DNA of 64,000 nucleotides, taken from the NCBI RefSeq assembly GCF_003075525.1, contig NZ_QDDR01000008.1, positions 124,001 to 188,000 on the forward strand, given 5' to 3'. The first letter of the stretch is position 1, and the number at the start of each line of letters is the position of its first letter. The translations under genes were made by a program, and so were the position numbers. This DNA comes from Pararhodobacter aggregans. GTDB taxonomy: Bacteria; Pseudomonadota; Alphaproteobacteria; Rhodobacterales; Rhodobacteraceae. The notes under the pieces were generated by a model that was not told where the DNA came from, did no database searches, and worked only from the letters and a program-made list of their open reading frames with translations. This document shows positions 24,504 to 33,900 of the stretch, piece by piece.

Positions 24504-25640
24504 ATGACCAGCAACCCGGCGATTGCCGCGAACACCCGGCCCTGGCGCGACCCCGACGCCAAGCCCTTCATCTCGATCCAGCATGTCACCAAGCGCTTCG
24601 GCGATTTCACCGCGGTGAACGATGTCTCGCTGGATATCTTCCGGGGCGAATTGTTCTGCCTGCTGGGCGGATCGGGCTGTGGCAAGTCCACGCTGCTGCG
24701 GATGCTGGCCGGGTTCGAGACGCCGACCGAGGGCAAGATCCTGATCGACGGCGTGGATCTGGCGGGCACCCCGCCCGACCGCCGCCCCACCAACATGATG
24801 TTCCAGTCCTACGCCCTTTTCCCGCATATGTCGGTCGAGAAGAACGTGGCCTACGGGCTTCTGCGCGAAGGGAAATCCAAGGCCGAGGCGATGTCCCACG
24901 CGGCCGAGATGCTCAAGCTGGTGAAGCTGGAGAAATTCGCCAGACGCAAGCCGCACCAGCTGTCGGGCGGGCAGCGGCAGCGGGTGGCGCTGGCCCGGGC
25001 GCTGGCCAAGCAGCCCAAGGTCCTGCTGCTGGACGAGCCGCTGGGCGCGCTCGACAAGAAACTGCGCGAGGAAACCCAGTTCGAGCTGATCCGCATCCAG
25101 GAGACTTTGGGTGTGACCTTCATCGTCGTGACCCATGACCAGGACGAGGCGATGACGCTCGCCACCCGCATCGGCGTCATGACCGAGGGGGTGATCGAGC
25201 AGGTGGGCGAGCCGCGCGAGATCTACGAGACGCCGAAATCCCGCTTCGTCGCCGATTTCATCGGCTCGGTGAACCTGTTCGAGGGCCGCGTCGGCCCCGC
25301 CGCGCCAGACCTGATGCGCGTCGAAACCGAGGATCTGGGCCCGGTCGTCGCCCCGCCGGTGGCGGGACTGACCCAGGGCCAGACGATCTGGCTGGCGATG
25401 CGGCCCGAACGCGCCTGGCTGACCCGCGAGCGGCCGGCGGAATCGGTCAATTGCGTGCCGGGCGTGGTGCAGGACATGGGCTATGTCGGGCATATGTCCT
25501 CCTACATGGTGAAGCTGGCCAATGGCCGGCTGGTCCGGGTGACCCAGGCCAACGAGGGGCGCCGTGACAACCCGATCTCATGGGACGAACAGGTCCACGT
25601 CAGCTTCGAGCCGGCGGATTTCCGGGTGCTGACCGAATGA
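24504..25640 (+). CDS. potG: putrescine ABC transporter ATP-binding protein
   Basis: A 378-residue ABC ATPase. Walker A GGSGCGKSTLLRMLAG, Q-loop MMFQSYALFPHM, signature LSGGQRQRVALARAL and Walker B VLLLDEPLGALD are all intact, and the C-terminal TOBE domain (from about residue 290) is present, as in PotA/PotG. FEGRVG and the AMRPERAWLTRE segments are typical of PotG. GAGAAGG lies before the ATG. The stop overlaps the potH start. Confidence 0.93.
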   Translation: MTSNPAIAANTRPWRDPDAKPFISIQHVTKRFGDFTAVNDVSLDIFRGELFCLLGGSGCGKSTLLRMLAGFETPTEGKILIDGVDLAGTPPDRRPTNMMFQSYALFPHMSVEKNVAYGLLREGKSKAEAMSHAAEMLKLVKLEKFARRKPHQLSGGQRQRVALARALAKQPKVLLLDEPLGALDKKLREETQFELIRIQETLGVTFIVVTHDQDEAMTLATRIGVMTEGVIEQVGEPREIYETPKSRFVADFIGSVNLFEGRVGPAAPDLMRVETEDLGPVVAPPVAGLTQGQTIWLAMRPERAWLTRERPAESVNCVPGVVQDMGYVGHMSSYMVKLANGRLVRVTQANEGRRDNPISWDEQVHVSFEPADFRVLTE

Positions 25641-26698
25641 GCGGGGCCGAGGTACCGCGCCGCGCAGGCCTGCCGCTGCGGATGCTGGCCGTGGGGCTGG
25701 CGGGACTGGGCGGGGCGGTGGCGGTCAGTTTCCTGACGCTCAACCCGACCAGCGCCCTGCTGCTTTCGGCCCTGTTCGGGGCCGGTCTGCTTTATTTCCT
25801 TCTCAGCCGGTTCATGGGCTGGTCGGACCGCTGGATGGTGATCGCCGTGCCGCTGCTGTGGCTGGGGATCTTCTTCCTGGTGCCGTTCTTCGTGCTGGGC
25901 CGCATCTCGCTGTCCGAGACGATGATCGCCCGGCCGCCCTATTCGCCGCTGTGGGAAACCGACGCGCAGGGCAATGTCGAGATCATCGCCAGCCTGCAGA
26001 ATTACTGGTTCATCCTGGGCGACGCGCTCTATCGCAACGCCTATCTGTCGTCGATCAAGATCGCCGCCATCTCGACCGTCTTCGCGCTGCTGCTGGGCTA
26101 TCCGATCGCCTATTTCATCGCCCGCTCGCCCGAGCCGCGCCGCTCGTTCCTGCTGCTGCTGGTGGTGCTGCCCTTCTGGACCTCGTTCCTGCTCAGGGTC
26201 TACGCCTGGATCGGCTTCCTCAGGCGCGACGGGGTTATTAACAACACCCTGATCTGGCTGGGGGTGATCGACGAGCCGCTGGTGATGATGCAGACCGATT
26301 TCGCGGTCTATATCGGCATCGTCTATACCTATCTGCCCTTCATGATCCTGCCGCTCTACGCCAACCTCGTGAAGCTGGACGGCGCGCTGCTGGAGGCGGC
26401 GTCCGACCTCGGCGCCACGCCCATGGTGACCTTCTTCACCGTGACGCTGCCGCTGTCCTTGCCCGGGGTCATCGCCGGGTCGATGCTGGTCTTCATCCCG
26501 GCCATCGGCGAATACGTGATCCCGGCGCTTCTGGGCGGGCCCGATACGCTGATGATCGGCCGCACGCTCTGGGACGAGTTCTTCTCGGCCCGCGACTGGC
26601 CGGTGGCCTCGGCGGTGGCGATCATCATGCTGATCCTGGTGGTGATCCCGATGATGTGGCTGCAAGCGGTGCAGAACCGGCAGGAGGAGGGGCAATGA
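25637..26698 (+). CDS. potH: putrescine ABC transporter permease
   Basis: A 353-residue permease, with a long N-terminal region containing two or three additional hydrophobic stretches before the usual six helices. The EAA loop is EAASDLGATPMVTFFTVTLPLSLPG near residue 250. WTSFLLRVYAWIGFL is characteristic of PotH/PotB. The ATG at 25637 overlaps the potG stop; the extension read from 25580 is rejected. The N-terminal extension of about 60 residues is longer than in E. coli PotH. Confidence 0.9.
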   Translation: MSGAEVPRRAGLPLRMLAVGLAGLGGAVAVSFLTLNPTSALLLSALFGAGLLYFLLSRFMGWSDRWMVIAVPLLWLGIFFLVPFFVLGRISLSETMIARPPYSPLWETDAQGNVEIIASLQNYWFILGDALYRNAYLSSIKIAAISTVFALLLGYPIAYFIARSPEPRRSFLLLLVVLPFWTSFLLRVYAWIGFLRRDGVINNTLIWLGVIDEPLVMMQTDFAVYIGIVYTYLPFMILPLYANLVKLDGALLEAASDLGATPMVTFFTVTLPLSLPGVIAGSMLVFIPAIGEYVIPALLGGPDTLMIGRTLWDEFFSARDWPVASAVAIIMLILVVIPMMWLQAVQNRQEEGQ

Positions 26699-27498
26699 GA
26701 CGCGGCTGGTTCCTGCCCATCGTCGCCACCTTCGGTTTCTGCTTCCTCTACGCGCCGATCGTGTCGCTGGTCATCTTCTCGTTCAACGAGAGCCGTCTGG
26801 TGACGGTCTGGGGCGGGTTCTCGACCCGCTGGTATGGCGAGTTGCTGGCCGACGGGCAGATGCTGGCCGCGGCCTGGATCAGCCTCAAGGTCGGCGTGCT
26901 GGCGGCCAGCATCGCCACGGTGATCGGCACGCTGGCGGCCTTTGTGCTGACCCGCTTCGGCAAGTTCCGGGGCAAACTGCTGCTGACCGGAATGGTCACC
27001 GCGCCGCTGGTCATGCCGGAAGTCATCATCGGCCTGTCGCTGCTGTTGCTCTTCGTGGCCATGGAACTGGTGCTGGGCTGGCCGGCCGGGCGGGGGCTCA
27101 CGACCGTGGTGATCGCGCACGCGACCTTCACCTCGGCCTATGTCGCGGTCATCGCCCAGTCGCGGCTGCGTGACATGGACGAAAGCCTCGAGGAAGCGGC
27201 GCGCGACCTTGGTGCGGGGCCGGTGCGGGTGTTCTTCGACATCACCCTGCCGGTGATCGCCCCGGCACTGGTCTCGGGCTGGCTGCTGGCCTTCACGCTG
27301 TCGCTCGATGATCTGGTGATCGCCAGCTTCGTCTCGGGGCCCGGCGCCTCGACCCTGCCGATGGTCATCTTCTCGAAGGTGCGGCTGGGGGTGAGCCCGG
27401 ATGTGAACGCGCTGGCCACCATCATCATCGTCATCGTCGCGGTGGCGGTGACCATCGCCGGGCTGCTGCTGATGCGGCAGTCGAAGAAGACCGGGTAA
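26695..27498 (+). CDS. potI: putrescine ABC transporter permease
   Basis: A 267-residue six-helix permease. It shows the PotI/PotC opening (FLYAPIVSLVIFSFNESRLVTVWGGFS), and the EAA loop EEAARDLGAGPVRVFFDITLPVIAP near residue 160; SLDDLVIASFVSGPG near the C-terminus is typical of this subunit. The start overlaps the potH stop (ATGA). The operon ends here, followed at once by a single copy of the dispersed structured unit. Confidence 0.92.
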   Translation: MRRGWFLPIVATFGFCFLYAPIVSLVIFSFNESRLVTVWGGFSTRWYGELLADGQMLAAAWISLKVGVLAASIATVIGTLAAFVLTRFGKFRGKLLLTGMVTAPLVMPEVIIGLSLLLLFVAMELVLGWPAGRGLTTVVIAHATFTSAYVAVIAQSRLRDMDESLEEAARDLGAGPVRVFFDITLPVIAPALVSGWLLAFTLSLDDLVIASFVSGPGASTLPMVIFSKVRLGVSPDVNALATIIIVIVAVAVTIAGLLLMRQSKKTG

Positions 27499-27499
27499 A

Positions 27500-27597
27500 G
27501 GCGGGGGGCTGCTCGCCCCCCGCACCCCCTCGCCAAAGGGGGGAGCACGCTCCCCCCTTTGGAAACCCCCCGTGGATATTTAGAGAACAAAGATGGG
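27500..27597 (+). repeat. dispersed structured unit, locus 2 (one unit behind potI)
   Basis: One unit in the sense of potI: hairpin GGGGGGC-tgctc-GCCCCCC, a second stem CCAAAGGGGGGAGC/GCTCCCCCCTTTGG (27533-27562), then CCCCCCGTGGATATTTAGAG and AACAAAGATG. Its end touches the convergent mbfA stop at 27599. Probable transcription terminator or 3'-end element. Confidence 0.85.
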
Positions 27598-27598
27598 G

Positions 27599-28576
27599 TC
27601 AGCCGCCGCCGATCAGGGCGCCGGCGGCGAAGACCAGCGCGCCGCCGAGCACCACCTGGAAGGTGGCGCGCAGGAACGGGGTCTGCATGAAGCGGTTCTG
27701 GATCCAGACGATGGCCCAGAGTTCGACGAAGACCACCACCATGGCGATCGCCGTCGCGGTCCAGAAATGCGGGATCAGATAGGGCAGCGCGTGGCCGAGG
27801 CCGCCGAGGGCGGTCATCACCCCCGCCGCGATGCCGCGTTTCAAGGGAGAGCCGCGGCCCGAGAGCTGGCCGTCGTCGGACGCCGCCTCGGTGAAGCCCA
27901 TGGAGATACCGGCGCCCACGGAAGCCGCGAGGCCCACCAGGAAGGTCGTGTGGGTGTTCTGGGTGGCGAAGGCGGTGGCGAAGATCGGCGCCAGCGTCGA
28001 GACCGAGCCGTCCATCAGCCCGGCGAGCCCCGGCTGCACCCAGGTCAGCAGGAACTGGCGGCGCGCGGTTTCGTCCTCGGACGAGCGTTCGTCATCGCCG
28101 AGGTTCTTCTGTTCCAGCCGGTGGGCGTTGTGTTCATGCGAGGCCTCGGCGGCGGCGAGGTCGCCCAAGAGGCGCCGCGTTTCCGCGTCCGAGGTGCGCT
28201 GCGCCGCGACGACGTAGAATTGCTCGGCCTGGCGTTCCATCGCCTCGGCCTCGCCGCGGATCTGCTCCAGCGTCATCGTGTCCATCAGCCAGACCGGCTT
28301 TCTGGCGTAAAAGCCCGCGACATGCTCACGCCGGATCAGGGGGATCACCTCGCCGAAGCGGATCCGGTGCAGGGCGATCAGGCGCTGGCGGTGGCGGTCC
28401 TCTTCCTCGGCCATGCCGTCGAAGACCGCGGCCGAGGCCGGGTAATCGGCGCGCAGCCGTTCGGCATAGGTCCGGTAGATGCGGGCGTCGTCCTCCTCCG
28501 AGGAGATCGCCAGCGCGAGGACTTCCTGTTCCGAAAGATCGCGGAAGCGGCGGCGGGAGCCGTAATTGGGCAGCAT
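27599..28576 (-). CDS. mbfA: membrane-bound ferritin MbfA, iron/manganese exporter
   Basis: A 325-residue fusion of an N-terminal ferritin-like (Er/rubrerythrin type) four-helix domain, residues 1-165, and a C-terminal VIT1-like membrane domain, residues 170-325. Di-iron ligands are visible in AISSEEDDARIY, MAEEEDRHRQ and AEASHEHN; the transporter part starts at VQPGLAGLMDGSVSTLAPIFATAF. MbfA exports iron and protects against iron and peroxide stress in Agrobacterium and Bradyrhizobium, where Irr represses it. Irr is encoded 6 kb away, but I see no ICE-like operator upstream. The ATG at 28576 is preceded by GAAGG. Confidence 0.9.
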   Translation of the reverse strand: MLPNYGSRRRFRDLSEQEVLALAISSEEDDARIYRTYAERLRADYPASAAVFDGMAEEEDRHRQRLIALHRIRFGEVIPLIRREHVAGFYARKPVWLMDTMTLEQIRGEAEAMERQAEQFYVVAAQRTSDAETRRLLGDLAAAEASHEHNAHRLEQKNLGDDERSSEDETARRQFLLTWVQPGLAGLMDGSVSTLAPIFATAFATQNTHTTFLVGLAASVGAGISMGFTEAASDDGQLSGRGSPLKRGIAAGVMTALGGLGHALPYLIPHFWTATAIAMVVVFVELWAIVWIQNRFMQTPFLRATFQVVLGGALVFAAGALIGGG

Positions 28577-28808
28577 GGGGGGCCTTCGGGCTGAGGTCTG
28601 CGACGCGAGTCTAGGCAGGGGCCGGATGCGGGGCAAGGGGACAGGGTGTCCCACGCGTGGGGAAGCCCTGAGATCGCCGGGAAAACAAGGGCTTGGGCGG
28701 GTGCGTTGACCGGTTGGCAGGATTGTTCCCTGCGCAGGGCTCCGGCGCGGGCGTTGACGCGACTCGGGGGCGGTGTTTCCCTGAGGTCAGGCAGTGGCGG
28801 AGGCTTGC

Positions 28809-29996
28809 ATGGGTCGGGCGTGGAGACGGGCAGGGATCGCGGGTCTGGCGCTGCTGGCGCTGGCGGGGCCGGGGGCGGCGCAACAGGGGCCCTGGCGGCT
28901 GCTGGGTCACCTGCAGCTGGCCCCGGGCGAGGAGATCGGCGCGCTGAGCCTGTCGCCCGGGGGCGACCGTGTGGCGGGGACGGTCATGGGCGGCGGCGCC
29001 TTCACCGGCGGGGTCTGGCGGCTGGCCGATGGCAAGCGGGAGGCGCGGCTGGAGGGGGGCTTTCCCCTCTATGCGCTCTTTCGTTTCCTGGAAGGATCGC
29101 GGGTCTTCTCCTTCGACCGCGAGGGGCTCAGGCTCTGGGATCTGCCCGGGGGGCCGCCGGTCGCCGATCTGCGGTTTGACGCCGACCTCAGGGTCAATGA
29201 CGTGATCCACGATCCCGACCGCGGCACCTTGCTGGTGGCGCAGGATCTGGGGCCGCTGCTGGTGCTGGACCGCGACGGGCGGGTCGGGGGCCGGATCGAG
29301 ACCGATGCCATGCGCCCGCACCGGCAGATCTGGCTGGTGGAGGGCGGAACGCGGCTGGTGGTCGATTCCGAGGCCTTCACCCTGACCGCGCGGATGGAGG
29401 GCCTGCCGCAGGGCTGCGCCGATCCGGCCTGCGAGGCGGCCTATGCGGCGCTGCCGGGCGCCTATGGCCCCTATGAGGAGCTGGCCGCCGTCGATCCCCA
29501 GAGCGGGCGTTTCGCCACGCTGCCGCCGGTCGATCCGGCCCGGGCCGGGCAGCAGGACGGGGTGTTCCGGCCGGTCGCCATGCCCTCGCTGCGGATCTGG
29601 CTGGGGGTGGAGGACTGGGCGCCCGCCGATCTGCCGCTGGCGGAATTGCCGCTGGGCGAGGCGCCGGTGCGGGTCGAATTCTCGGCCGGGGGGGCGCTGT
29701 TGCTGGCGGTGACGACGGGGGGCGAGGTGACGCTCTGGGATGTGGCGAGCGGCGGGCAGCGGCTGGCAATGCGGCATCCGCCCGGGGATTGGTACGCCGA
29801 GGCGCGGTTCATCCCCGGCTCGAAACTGCTGTTCCTGCGCACCGGGCTGGGTCGGGCCTTCGCGCTCCAGATCGGCGACGGGGCCGTGGTGCAGGAATTT
29901 CCCGAGCCGAACACCGAGGTGCTCTTCACCCCGGACGGTCGCACGATCATCACGGCCCAGCTGGGGGCGGGACCGGCGCGGCTTTGGCAGCGATGA
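28809..29996 (+). CDS. exported beta-propeller-like protein of unknown function
   Basis: A 395-residue protein with a signal peptide (MGRAWRRAGIAGLALLALAG then PGAAQQ). The mature part contains repeated units with GDRVAGT, RVFSFDREGLRLWDL, VTLWDVASGGQR and VLFTPDGRTIITA, spacing and W-D ends resembling WD40 or YVTN-type blades, so a periplasmic beta-propeller is likely. Four or more blades are evident. GGAGG at 28799-28803 fits the start at 28809. Its last 47 bases overlap the convergent RDD gene. Function unknown. Confidence 0.72.
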   Translation: MGRAWRRAGIAGLALLALAGPGAAQQGPWRLLGHLQLAPGEEIGALSLSPGGDRVAGTVMGGGAFTGGVWRLADGKREARLEGGFPLYALFRFLEGSRVFSFDREGLRLWDLPGGPPVADLRFDADLRVNDVIHDPDRGTLLVAQDLGPLLVLDRDGRVGGRIETDAMRPHRQIWLVEGGTRLVVDSEAFTLTARMEGLPQGCADPACEAAYAALPGAYGPYEELAAVDPQSGRFATLPPVDPARAGQQDGVFRPVAMPSLRIWLGVEDWAPADLPLAELPLGEAPVRVEFSAGGALLLAVTTGGEVTLWDVASGGQRLAMRHPPGDWYAEARFIPGSKLLFLRTGLGRAFALQIGDGAVVQEFPEPNTEVLFTPDGRTIITAQLGAGPARLWQR

Positions 29997-30696
29997 CCCT
30001 TGTGCCCGACAGGCGGTCGTGGCGGCTTTGCCCGGTCCAGTGGGCGAAGGGCCAGAGGTAGTACCAGGTCAGTGCCAGGGCGATTGCCGCCATTGCGGCC
30101 AGCACCGCGCCCGGCCCCCAGGTGACGATGGCGCCCAGGCCGGGCCACAGCGGCGCGCTGCCGAGGATCAGCAGCGGGCCAAGGCGCAGGATTTCGCGCC
30201 GGATCGGGCGCGGGGTCCCCACCGGTTGCAGCCTGAGGCCCAGAAGCCGCTTGCCCGGCGTGGACCAGCCGAACGCCGTGAAAAGCGCCGAGGCCAGGCC
30301 CAGCAGCGCCAGCGGCAGAAGGTCGATCCAGGGACGCGCCGGGACCACCCGCAGCGCCGCATCGACCGGCACGACGAACCGTCGGCTGGTGCGCAGTGCC
30401 CCCTGGCGGGTGTCAGACAGGATCACGCGCAGCTCATGCCCGTTGGGCAGGCCGAAGAGGGTGGTGGCACAATGGCGCAGCGAATAGGCGCCGATCTGCC
30501 CCAGCGCCTGCTCCAGCCAGTCGGGCGCCTGCTCGACCTCGGTGCAATCGTAGCCACGGATGGCGATCACCGGCACGGGCAGGCGCAGTCCCCGCTCGGT
30601 GAAGGACAAGAGCAGCACCACGACCAGGGCCCAGGCCAACAGCGAATCCACCGCCAGAGCCAGCAAGCGACGTACGAGGTGGCGGGGCGGGATCAT
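29950..30696 (-). CDS. RDD family membrane protein 1
   Basis: A 248-residue membrane protein with the RDD-domain opening PPRHLVRRLLALAVDSLLAWALVVVLL (Arg and Asp in the first helix) and a later STPGKRLLGLRLQPVG loop. It contains four to five hydrophobic helices and a loop with two or three Cys (GYDCTEVEQ, RHCATTLF). It is a clear paralogue of the next gene, which it overlaps by four bases (ATGA). RDD proteins include Na+/H+ antiporters, but most are uncharacterised. Confidence 0.8.
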   Translation of the reverse strand: MIPPRHLVRRLLALAVDSLLAWALVVVLLLSFTERGLRLPVPVIAIRGYDCTEVEQAPDWLEQALGQIGAYSLRHCATTLFGLPNGHELRVILSDTRQGALRTSRRFVVPVDAALRVVPARPWIDLLPLALLGLASALFTAFGWSTPGKRLLGLRLQPVGTPRPIRREILRLGPLLILGSAPLWPGLGAIVTWGPGAVLAAMAAIALALTWYYLWPFAHWTGQSRHDRLSGTRVIAAKAAPVPPPAGP

Positions 30697-31487
30697 CGGC
30701 GGACGACCGTGGTCTGGGCGAGCCGATCCCAGGGCGCAGGGCGGCGCAGGGCAACCAGCAGCAGGGCCAGCAGGGCATAGCCTGCCAGCGCCCAGGAGAT
30801 GGCTCTTTGCCAAGACGTGCCGATGAACCAGCTCGTGTTGAGATAGGCCTCGATCAAGGCCCGGTCTTCCGACGGCGGCCTTGAGGGACGGAGCCAGTCG
30901 ACGATCCACGGATCGAGGGCGCAGATCAGACCGTAGATCAGGAAGGGCCCCGAGCGCAGCGCCTCGCGCAGTCGGGGGCGCGCACCGGCGATGCGCAGGC
31001 CGAGCAGCCGCTTGCCGGGTGTGTCGAGGCGCAGCAAGGCGGCGAGCAGCATCAGGCCAGCAACCAGCGCCAAGGTATGATCGCGCGCAGGCTGGATGGT
31101 TCCGGTGGCATCGACGGGAACAATCTCGATGTATCCAAAGGGGAAAACCCTGAGAAGCGACGGGTAGGCGAGGCGGAAATAGGCATAGTGCAGGATGCCG
31201 AAGATCCGTACCTCACAAAGCGAAGTCTCCGGCGAAAGCCGCCCCAGGCTGGGATCACGTTGGCCGTTCTCCCGGATCTCGATCCACAGGCGCGTATACG
31301 GATTGTCCGCGAAGGTCTCCGCGGTGACGGGCCCGCAGGTGCCGGGCCCCAGCAGCCGCGGGGACAGCGGCAGCGAGGCGACGCGCCCCAGCGGTGTGGC
31401 AGCGATCAGCACCACCAGGACCAGCCCGGCGATCAGGAGGTCGAGCGCCAGTGCCGCCAGTCGGCGGATCAGCAGGCTCGGCGGCAT
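30693..31487 (-). CDS. RDD family membrane protein 2
   Basis: A 264-residue paralogue of the preceding protein: PPSLLIRRLAALALDLLIAGLVLVVLIA at the start, LDTPGKRLLGLRIAGA in the second half and a periplasmic region with two Cys. It begins five bases after fabI on the same strand and overlaps its twin, so fabB-fabI-RDD2-RDD1 can be one transcript. A link to membrane lipid synthesis is suggested only by position. Confidence 0.8.
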   Translation of the reverse strand: MPPSLLIRRLAALALDLLIAGLVLVVLIAATPLGRVASLPLSPRLLGPGTCGPVTAETFADNPYTRLWIEIRENGQRDPSLGRLSPETSLCEVRIFGILHYAYFRLAYPSLLRVFPFGYIEIVPVDATGTIQPARDHTLALVAGLMLLAALLRLDTPGKRLLGLRIAGARPRLREALRSGPFLIYGLICALDPWIVDWLRPSRPPSEDRALIEAYLNTSWFIGTSWQRAISWALAGYALLALLLVALRRPAPWDRLAQTTVVRR

Positions 31488-31492
31488 GACGA

Positions 31493-32281
31493 TCAGATAT
31501 TCTCGGGCTGGGGCATGCCCAGCACGTGGTAGCCCGAATCGACCATGATGACGTCGCCGGTGGTGCATTTGCCGTAATCCGAGCACAGGAACACCGCCGC
31601 GCCGCCCACCGATTCCAGCGTGGCGTTGTGGCGCAGGGGGGCGTTGGCCTCGGTATGGCGGAAGGTCTTGCGCGCGCCGCCGATGGCCGCGCCCGCCAGC
31701 GTCTTCATCGGACCGGGCGAGATGGCGTTGACGCGGATCGCCTGCGGGCCGAGGTCGTTGGCAAGGTAGCGCACGCTGGCTTCCAGCGCCGCCTTGGCCA
31801 CGCCCATGACGTTGTAGAAGGGCGTGACCCGGTTCGAGCCGCCATAGGTCAGGGTGACGATCGAGCCGCCCTCGGGCATCAACTCGGACGCCCGGCGCGA
31901 CACGTCGATCAGCGAGAAGCAGGAAATGTCCAGCGAATGCTTGAAGTTGCCGCGCGAGGTGTTGATGAAGCGCCCGGCCAGTTCCGACTTGTCGGAATAG
32001 GCGATGGCATGGACCAGGAAGTCGATGCTGCCCCAGCGCTCCTTGATCCGGGCGAAGGCCGCGTCGAGGCTCTCGTCGCTGGTGACATCGACATCGACCA
32101 GGAAATCCGACCCGACCGAGGCGGCGAGCGGTTCGACCCGCTTGCCGAACGCCTCGCCCTGATAGGAGAACGCCAGTTCCGCGCCCTCGGCCGCCAGCGC
32201 CGAGGCGATGCCCCAGGCGATGGAGCGTTCGTTGGCGACGCCCATCACCAGCCCGCGCTTGCCCGTCATCAGATCGGCCAT
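31493..32281 (-). CDS. fabI: enoyl-ACP reductase (NADH)
   Basis: A 262-residue short-chain-dehydrogenase-fold enzyme that reduces trans-2-enoyl-ACP in type II fatty acid synthesis. The FabI-type nucleotide site GVANERSIAWGIA, the SDKSELAGRF segment and the catalytic Tyr/Lys pair in YNVMGVAKAAL are intact, so it should be triclosan-sensitive by family. GGAG overlapping the fabB stop region serves as ribosome binding site; the gap to fabB is five bases. Confidence 0.95.
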   Translation of the reverse strand: MADLMTGKRGLVMGVANERSIAWGIASALAAEGAELAFSYQGEAFGKRVEPLAASVGSDFLVDVDVTSDESLDAAFARIKERWGSIDFLVHAIAYSDKSELAGRFINTSRGNFKHSLDISCFSLIDVSRRASELMPEGGSIVTLTYGGSNRVTPFYNVMGVAKAALEASVRYLANDLGPQAIRVNAISPGPMKTLAGAAIGGARKTFRHTEANAPLRHNATLESVGGAAVFLCSDYGKCTTGDVIMVDSGYHVLGMPQPENI

Positions 32282-32286
32282 CGGCG

Positions 32287-33516
32287 TTACTCCGCGAATT
32301 TCGACATGACGAGGGTGGCATTGGTGCCACCGAAACCAAACGAGTTCGACAGCACCGAGTCATGCTCGACGCCCTCGCGCAATTCGGTGCAGATTTCCGC
32401 GGGCTTGATCTCGGGGTCGAGCGCGGTGACGTTGATCGAGGGGGCGATGAAATTCCCCTGCATCATCAGCAGCGAATAGATCGCCTCATGCACGCCGGTC
32501 GCGCCGAGGCTGTGGCCCGTCATCGACTTGGTCGAGGCGATGGGCGGCACGTTGTCCTCGCCGAAAACCCGGCGCACGGCCTTCACCTCGGTCACGTCGC
32601 CCGCCGGGGTCGAGGTGCCATGGGCGTTGATATAGGTGATCTTGCGGTCCTTCGGCAGGGTGGCCATGGCCAGCCGCATCGACCGCTCGCCACCCTCGCC
32701 CGAAGGCGCCACCATGTCGTGCCCGTCCGAGGTGGCGCCGTAGCCTGTGACTTCGGCATAGATCTTCGCACCCCGGGCGCGGGCGTGCTCCAGCTCCTCC
32801 AGCACCACGACCCCGCCGCCGCCGGCGATGACGAAGCCGTCCCGGCTGGCGTCGAAGGTGCGCGAGGCTAGCTCGGGCGTGTCATTGTACTTGGACGACA
32901 TGGCCCCCATCGCGTCGAAGAGGCACGACAGGGTCCAGTCCAGCTCCTCGCCACCACCGGCGAAGACGATGTCCTGCTTGCCCATCTGGATCAGCTCGGT
33001 GCCGTTGCCGATGCAATGGGCGCTGGTCGAACAGGCCGAGGTGATCGAATAATTGACGCCCTTGATCTTGAAGGGCGTGGCGAGGCAGGCCGAATTGGTC
33101 GACGACATGCAGCGCGTGACCATGAAGGGGCCCATGCGTTTGGGGCTGCCCTTTTCGACGACCGTGTTGTGGGCGACGAAGAAATTCGAGGTGGACGGGC
33201 CACCCGAGCCCATGATGAGGCCCGAGCGTTCGTTCGAGACCTCGGCCTCGGTCAGCCCGGCATCGGCGATGGCCTGCTGCATGGCGAGGAAGTTGTAGGC
33301 GGCTCCGGGCCCCATGAAGCGCAGGTCGCGCTTGTCGATATGGGCGGCCAGGTCGATCTGCGGCATGCCGTGGATCTGGCTGCGGAACCCCCGCTCGGCG
33401 TATTCCGGGGCAAAGACGATCCCCGACCGGCCGGCGCGCAGGCTGGCCTCCACCTCGGCGGCGGAATTCCCGATGGGCGAGATGATGCCGATCCCGGTGA
33501 TGACGACGCGGCGCAT
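32287..33516 (-). CDS. fabB: beta-ketoacyl-ACP synthase I
   Basis: A 409-residue condensing enzyme. The thiolase-fold catalytic triad is visible: Cys in [11 protein letters not shown] near residue 163, His in [11 protein letters not shown] near 300 and His in GHSLGATG near 335. It elongates unsaturated intermediates delivered by FabA. A GGGAGA site precedes the ATG. In related bacteria it is cotranscribed with fabA and fabI; here fabA has been moved 1.8 kb away and turned round, and fabB has its own AT-rich upstream region. Confidence 0.95.
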   Translation of the reverse strand: MRRVVITGIGIISPIGNSAAEVEASLRAGRSGIVFAPEYAERGFRSQIHGMPQIDLAAHIDKRDLRFMGPGAAYNFLAMQQAIADAGLTEAEVSNERSGLIMGSGGPSTSNFFVAHNTVVEKGSPKRMGPFMVTRCMSSTNSACLATPFKIKGVNYSITSACSTSAHCIGNGTELIQMGKQDIVFAGGGEELDWTLSCLFDAMGAMSSKYNDTPELASRTFDASRDGFVIAGGGGVVVLEELEHARARGAKIYAEVTGYGATSDGHDMVAPSGEGGERSMRLAMATLPKDRKITYINAHGTSTPAGDVTEVKAVRRVFGEDNVPPIASTKSMTGHSLGATGVHEAIYSLLMMQGNFIAPSINVTALDPEIKPAEICTELREGVEHDSVLSNSFGFGGTNATLVMSKFAE

Positions 33517-33557
33517 GAGATCTCCCTGTTTTTGGAGCCGGTTTCGCTGGCGGTGGG

Positions 33558-33586
33558 TATGTAGCTATCCTGAGGCGAAATTGCTA
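33558..33586 (-). promoter_or_regulatory. candidate fabB promoter
   Basis: On the minus strand TACATA (-10) and TAGCAA (-35) lie 17 bp apart, about 45 bases before the fabB ATG, in an AT-rich stretch. It would drive fabB-fabI and the two RDD genes. Confidence 0.4.
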
Positions 33587-33621
33587 CCGATTATTTGCAA
33601 GGGTGGCGGTTGTCGCCGCGG

Positions 33622-33899
33622 CGGGCCGGGTCATGCGGGGGGCCAGCCCCCCGCACCCCCCGCCAAAGGGGACCCTCGGGCCCCCTTTGGAAACCCCCGA
33701 GGATATTTAGAGAACAAAGATGTAAGTTAAGAGGGCGCCAACCTGCCATCTTTGTTCTCCAAGTATCCTCGGGGGGTGAATGCCCGCAGGGCAGAGGGGG
33801 GCAGACGGCCCCCCTTCCTCGGCGCCGCGGAACGCGGCGCCGCTGGTCGCCCGAGGCGCTCGTGCCGAAGGCGCGGGCAACGAGGGCGAATCCCCTCCA
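33622..33899. repeat. dispersed structured unit, locus 3 (two units tail to tail)
   Basis: Tails at 33694-33722 (plus sense) and 33747-33775 (minus sense) enclose TAAGTTAAGAGGGCG and a short spacer. The right unit follows rlmJ in its own sense. The left unit points away from fabB and has no plus-strand gene before it. The first 115 bases are identical to those of locus 5 apart from a single base, which suggests recent copying or gene conversion. Confidence 0.88.
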
Positions 33900-33900
33900 C

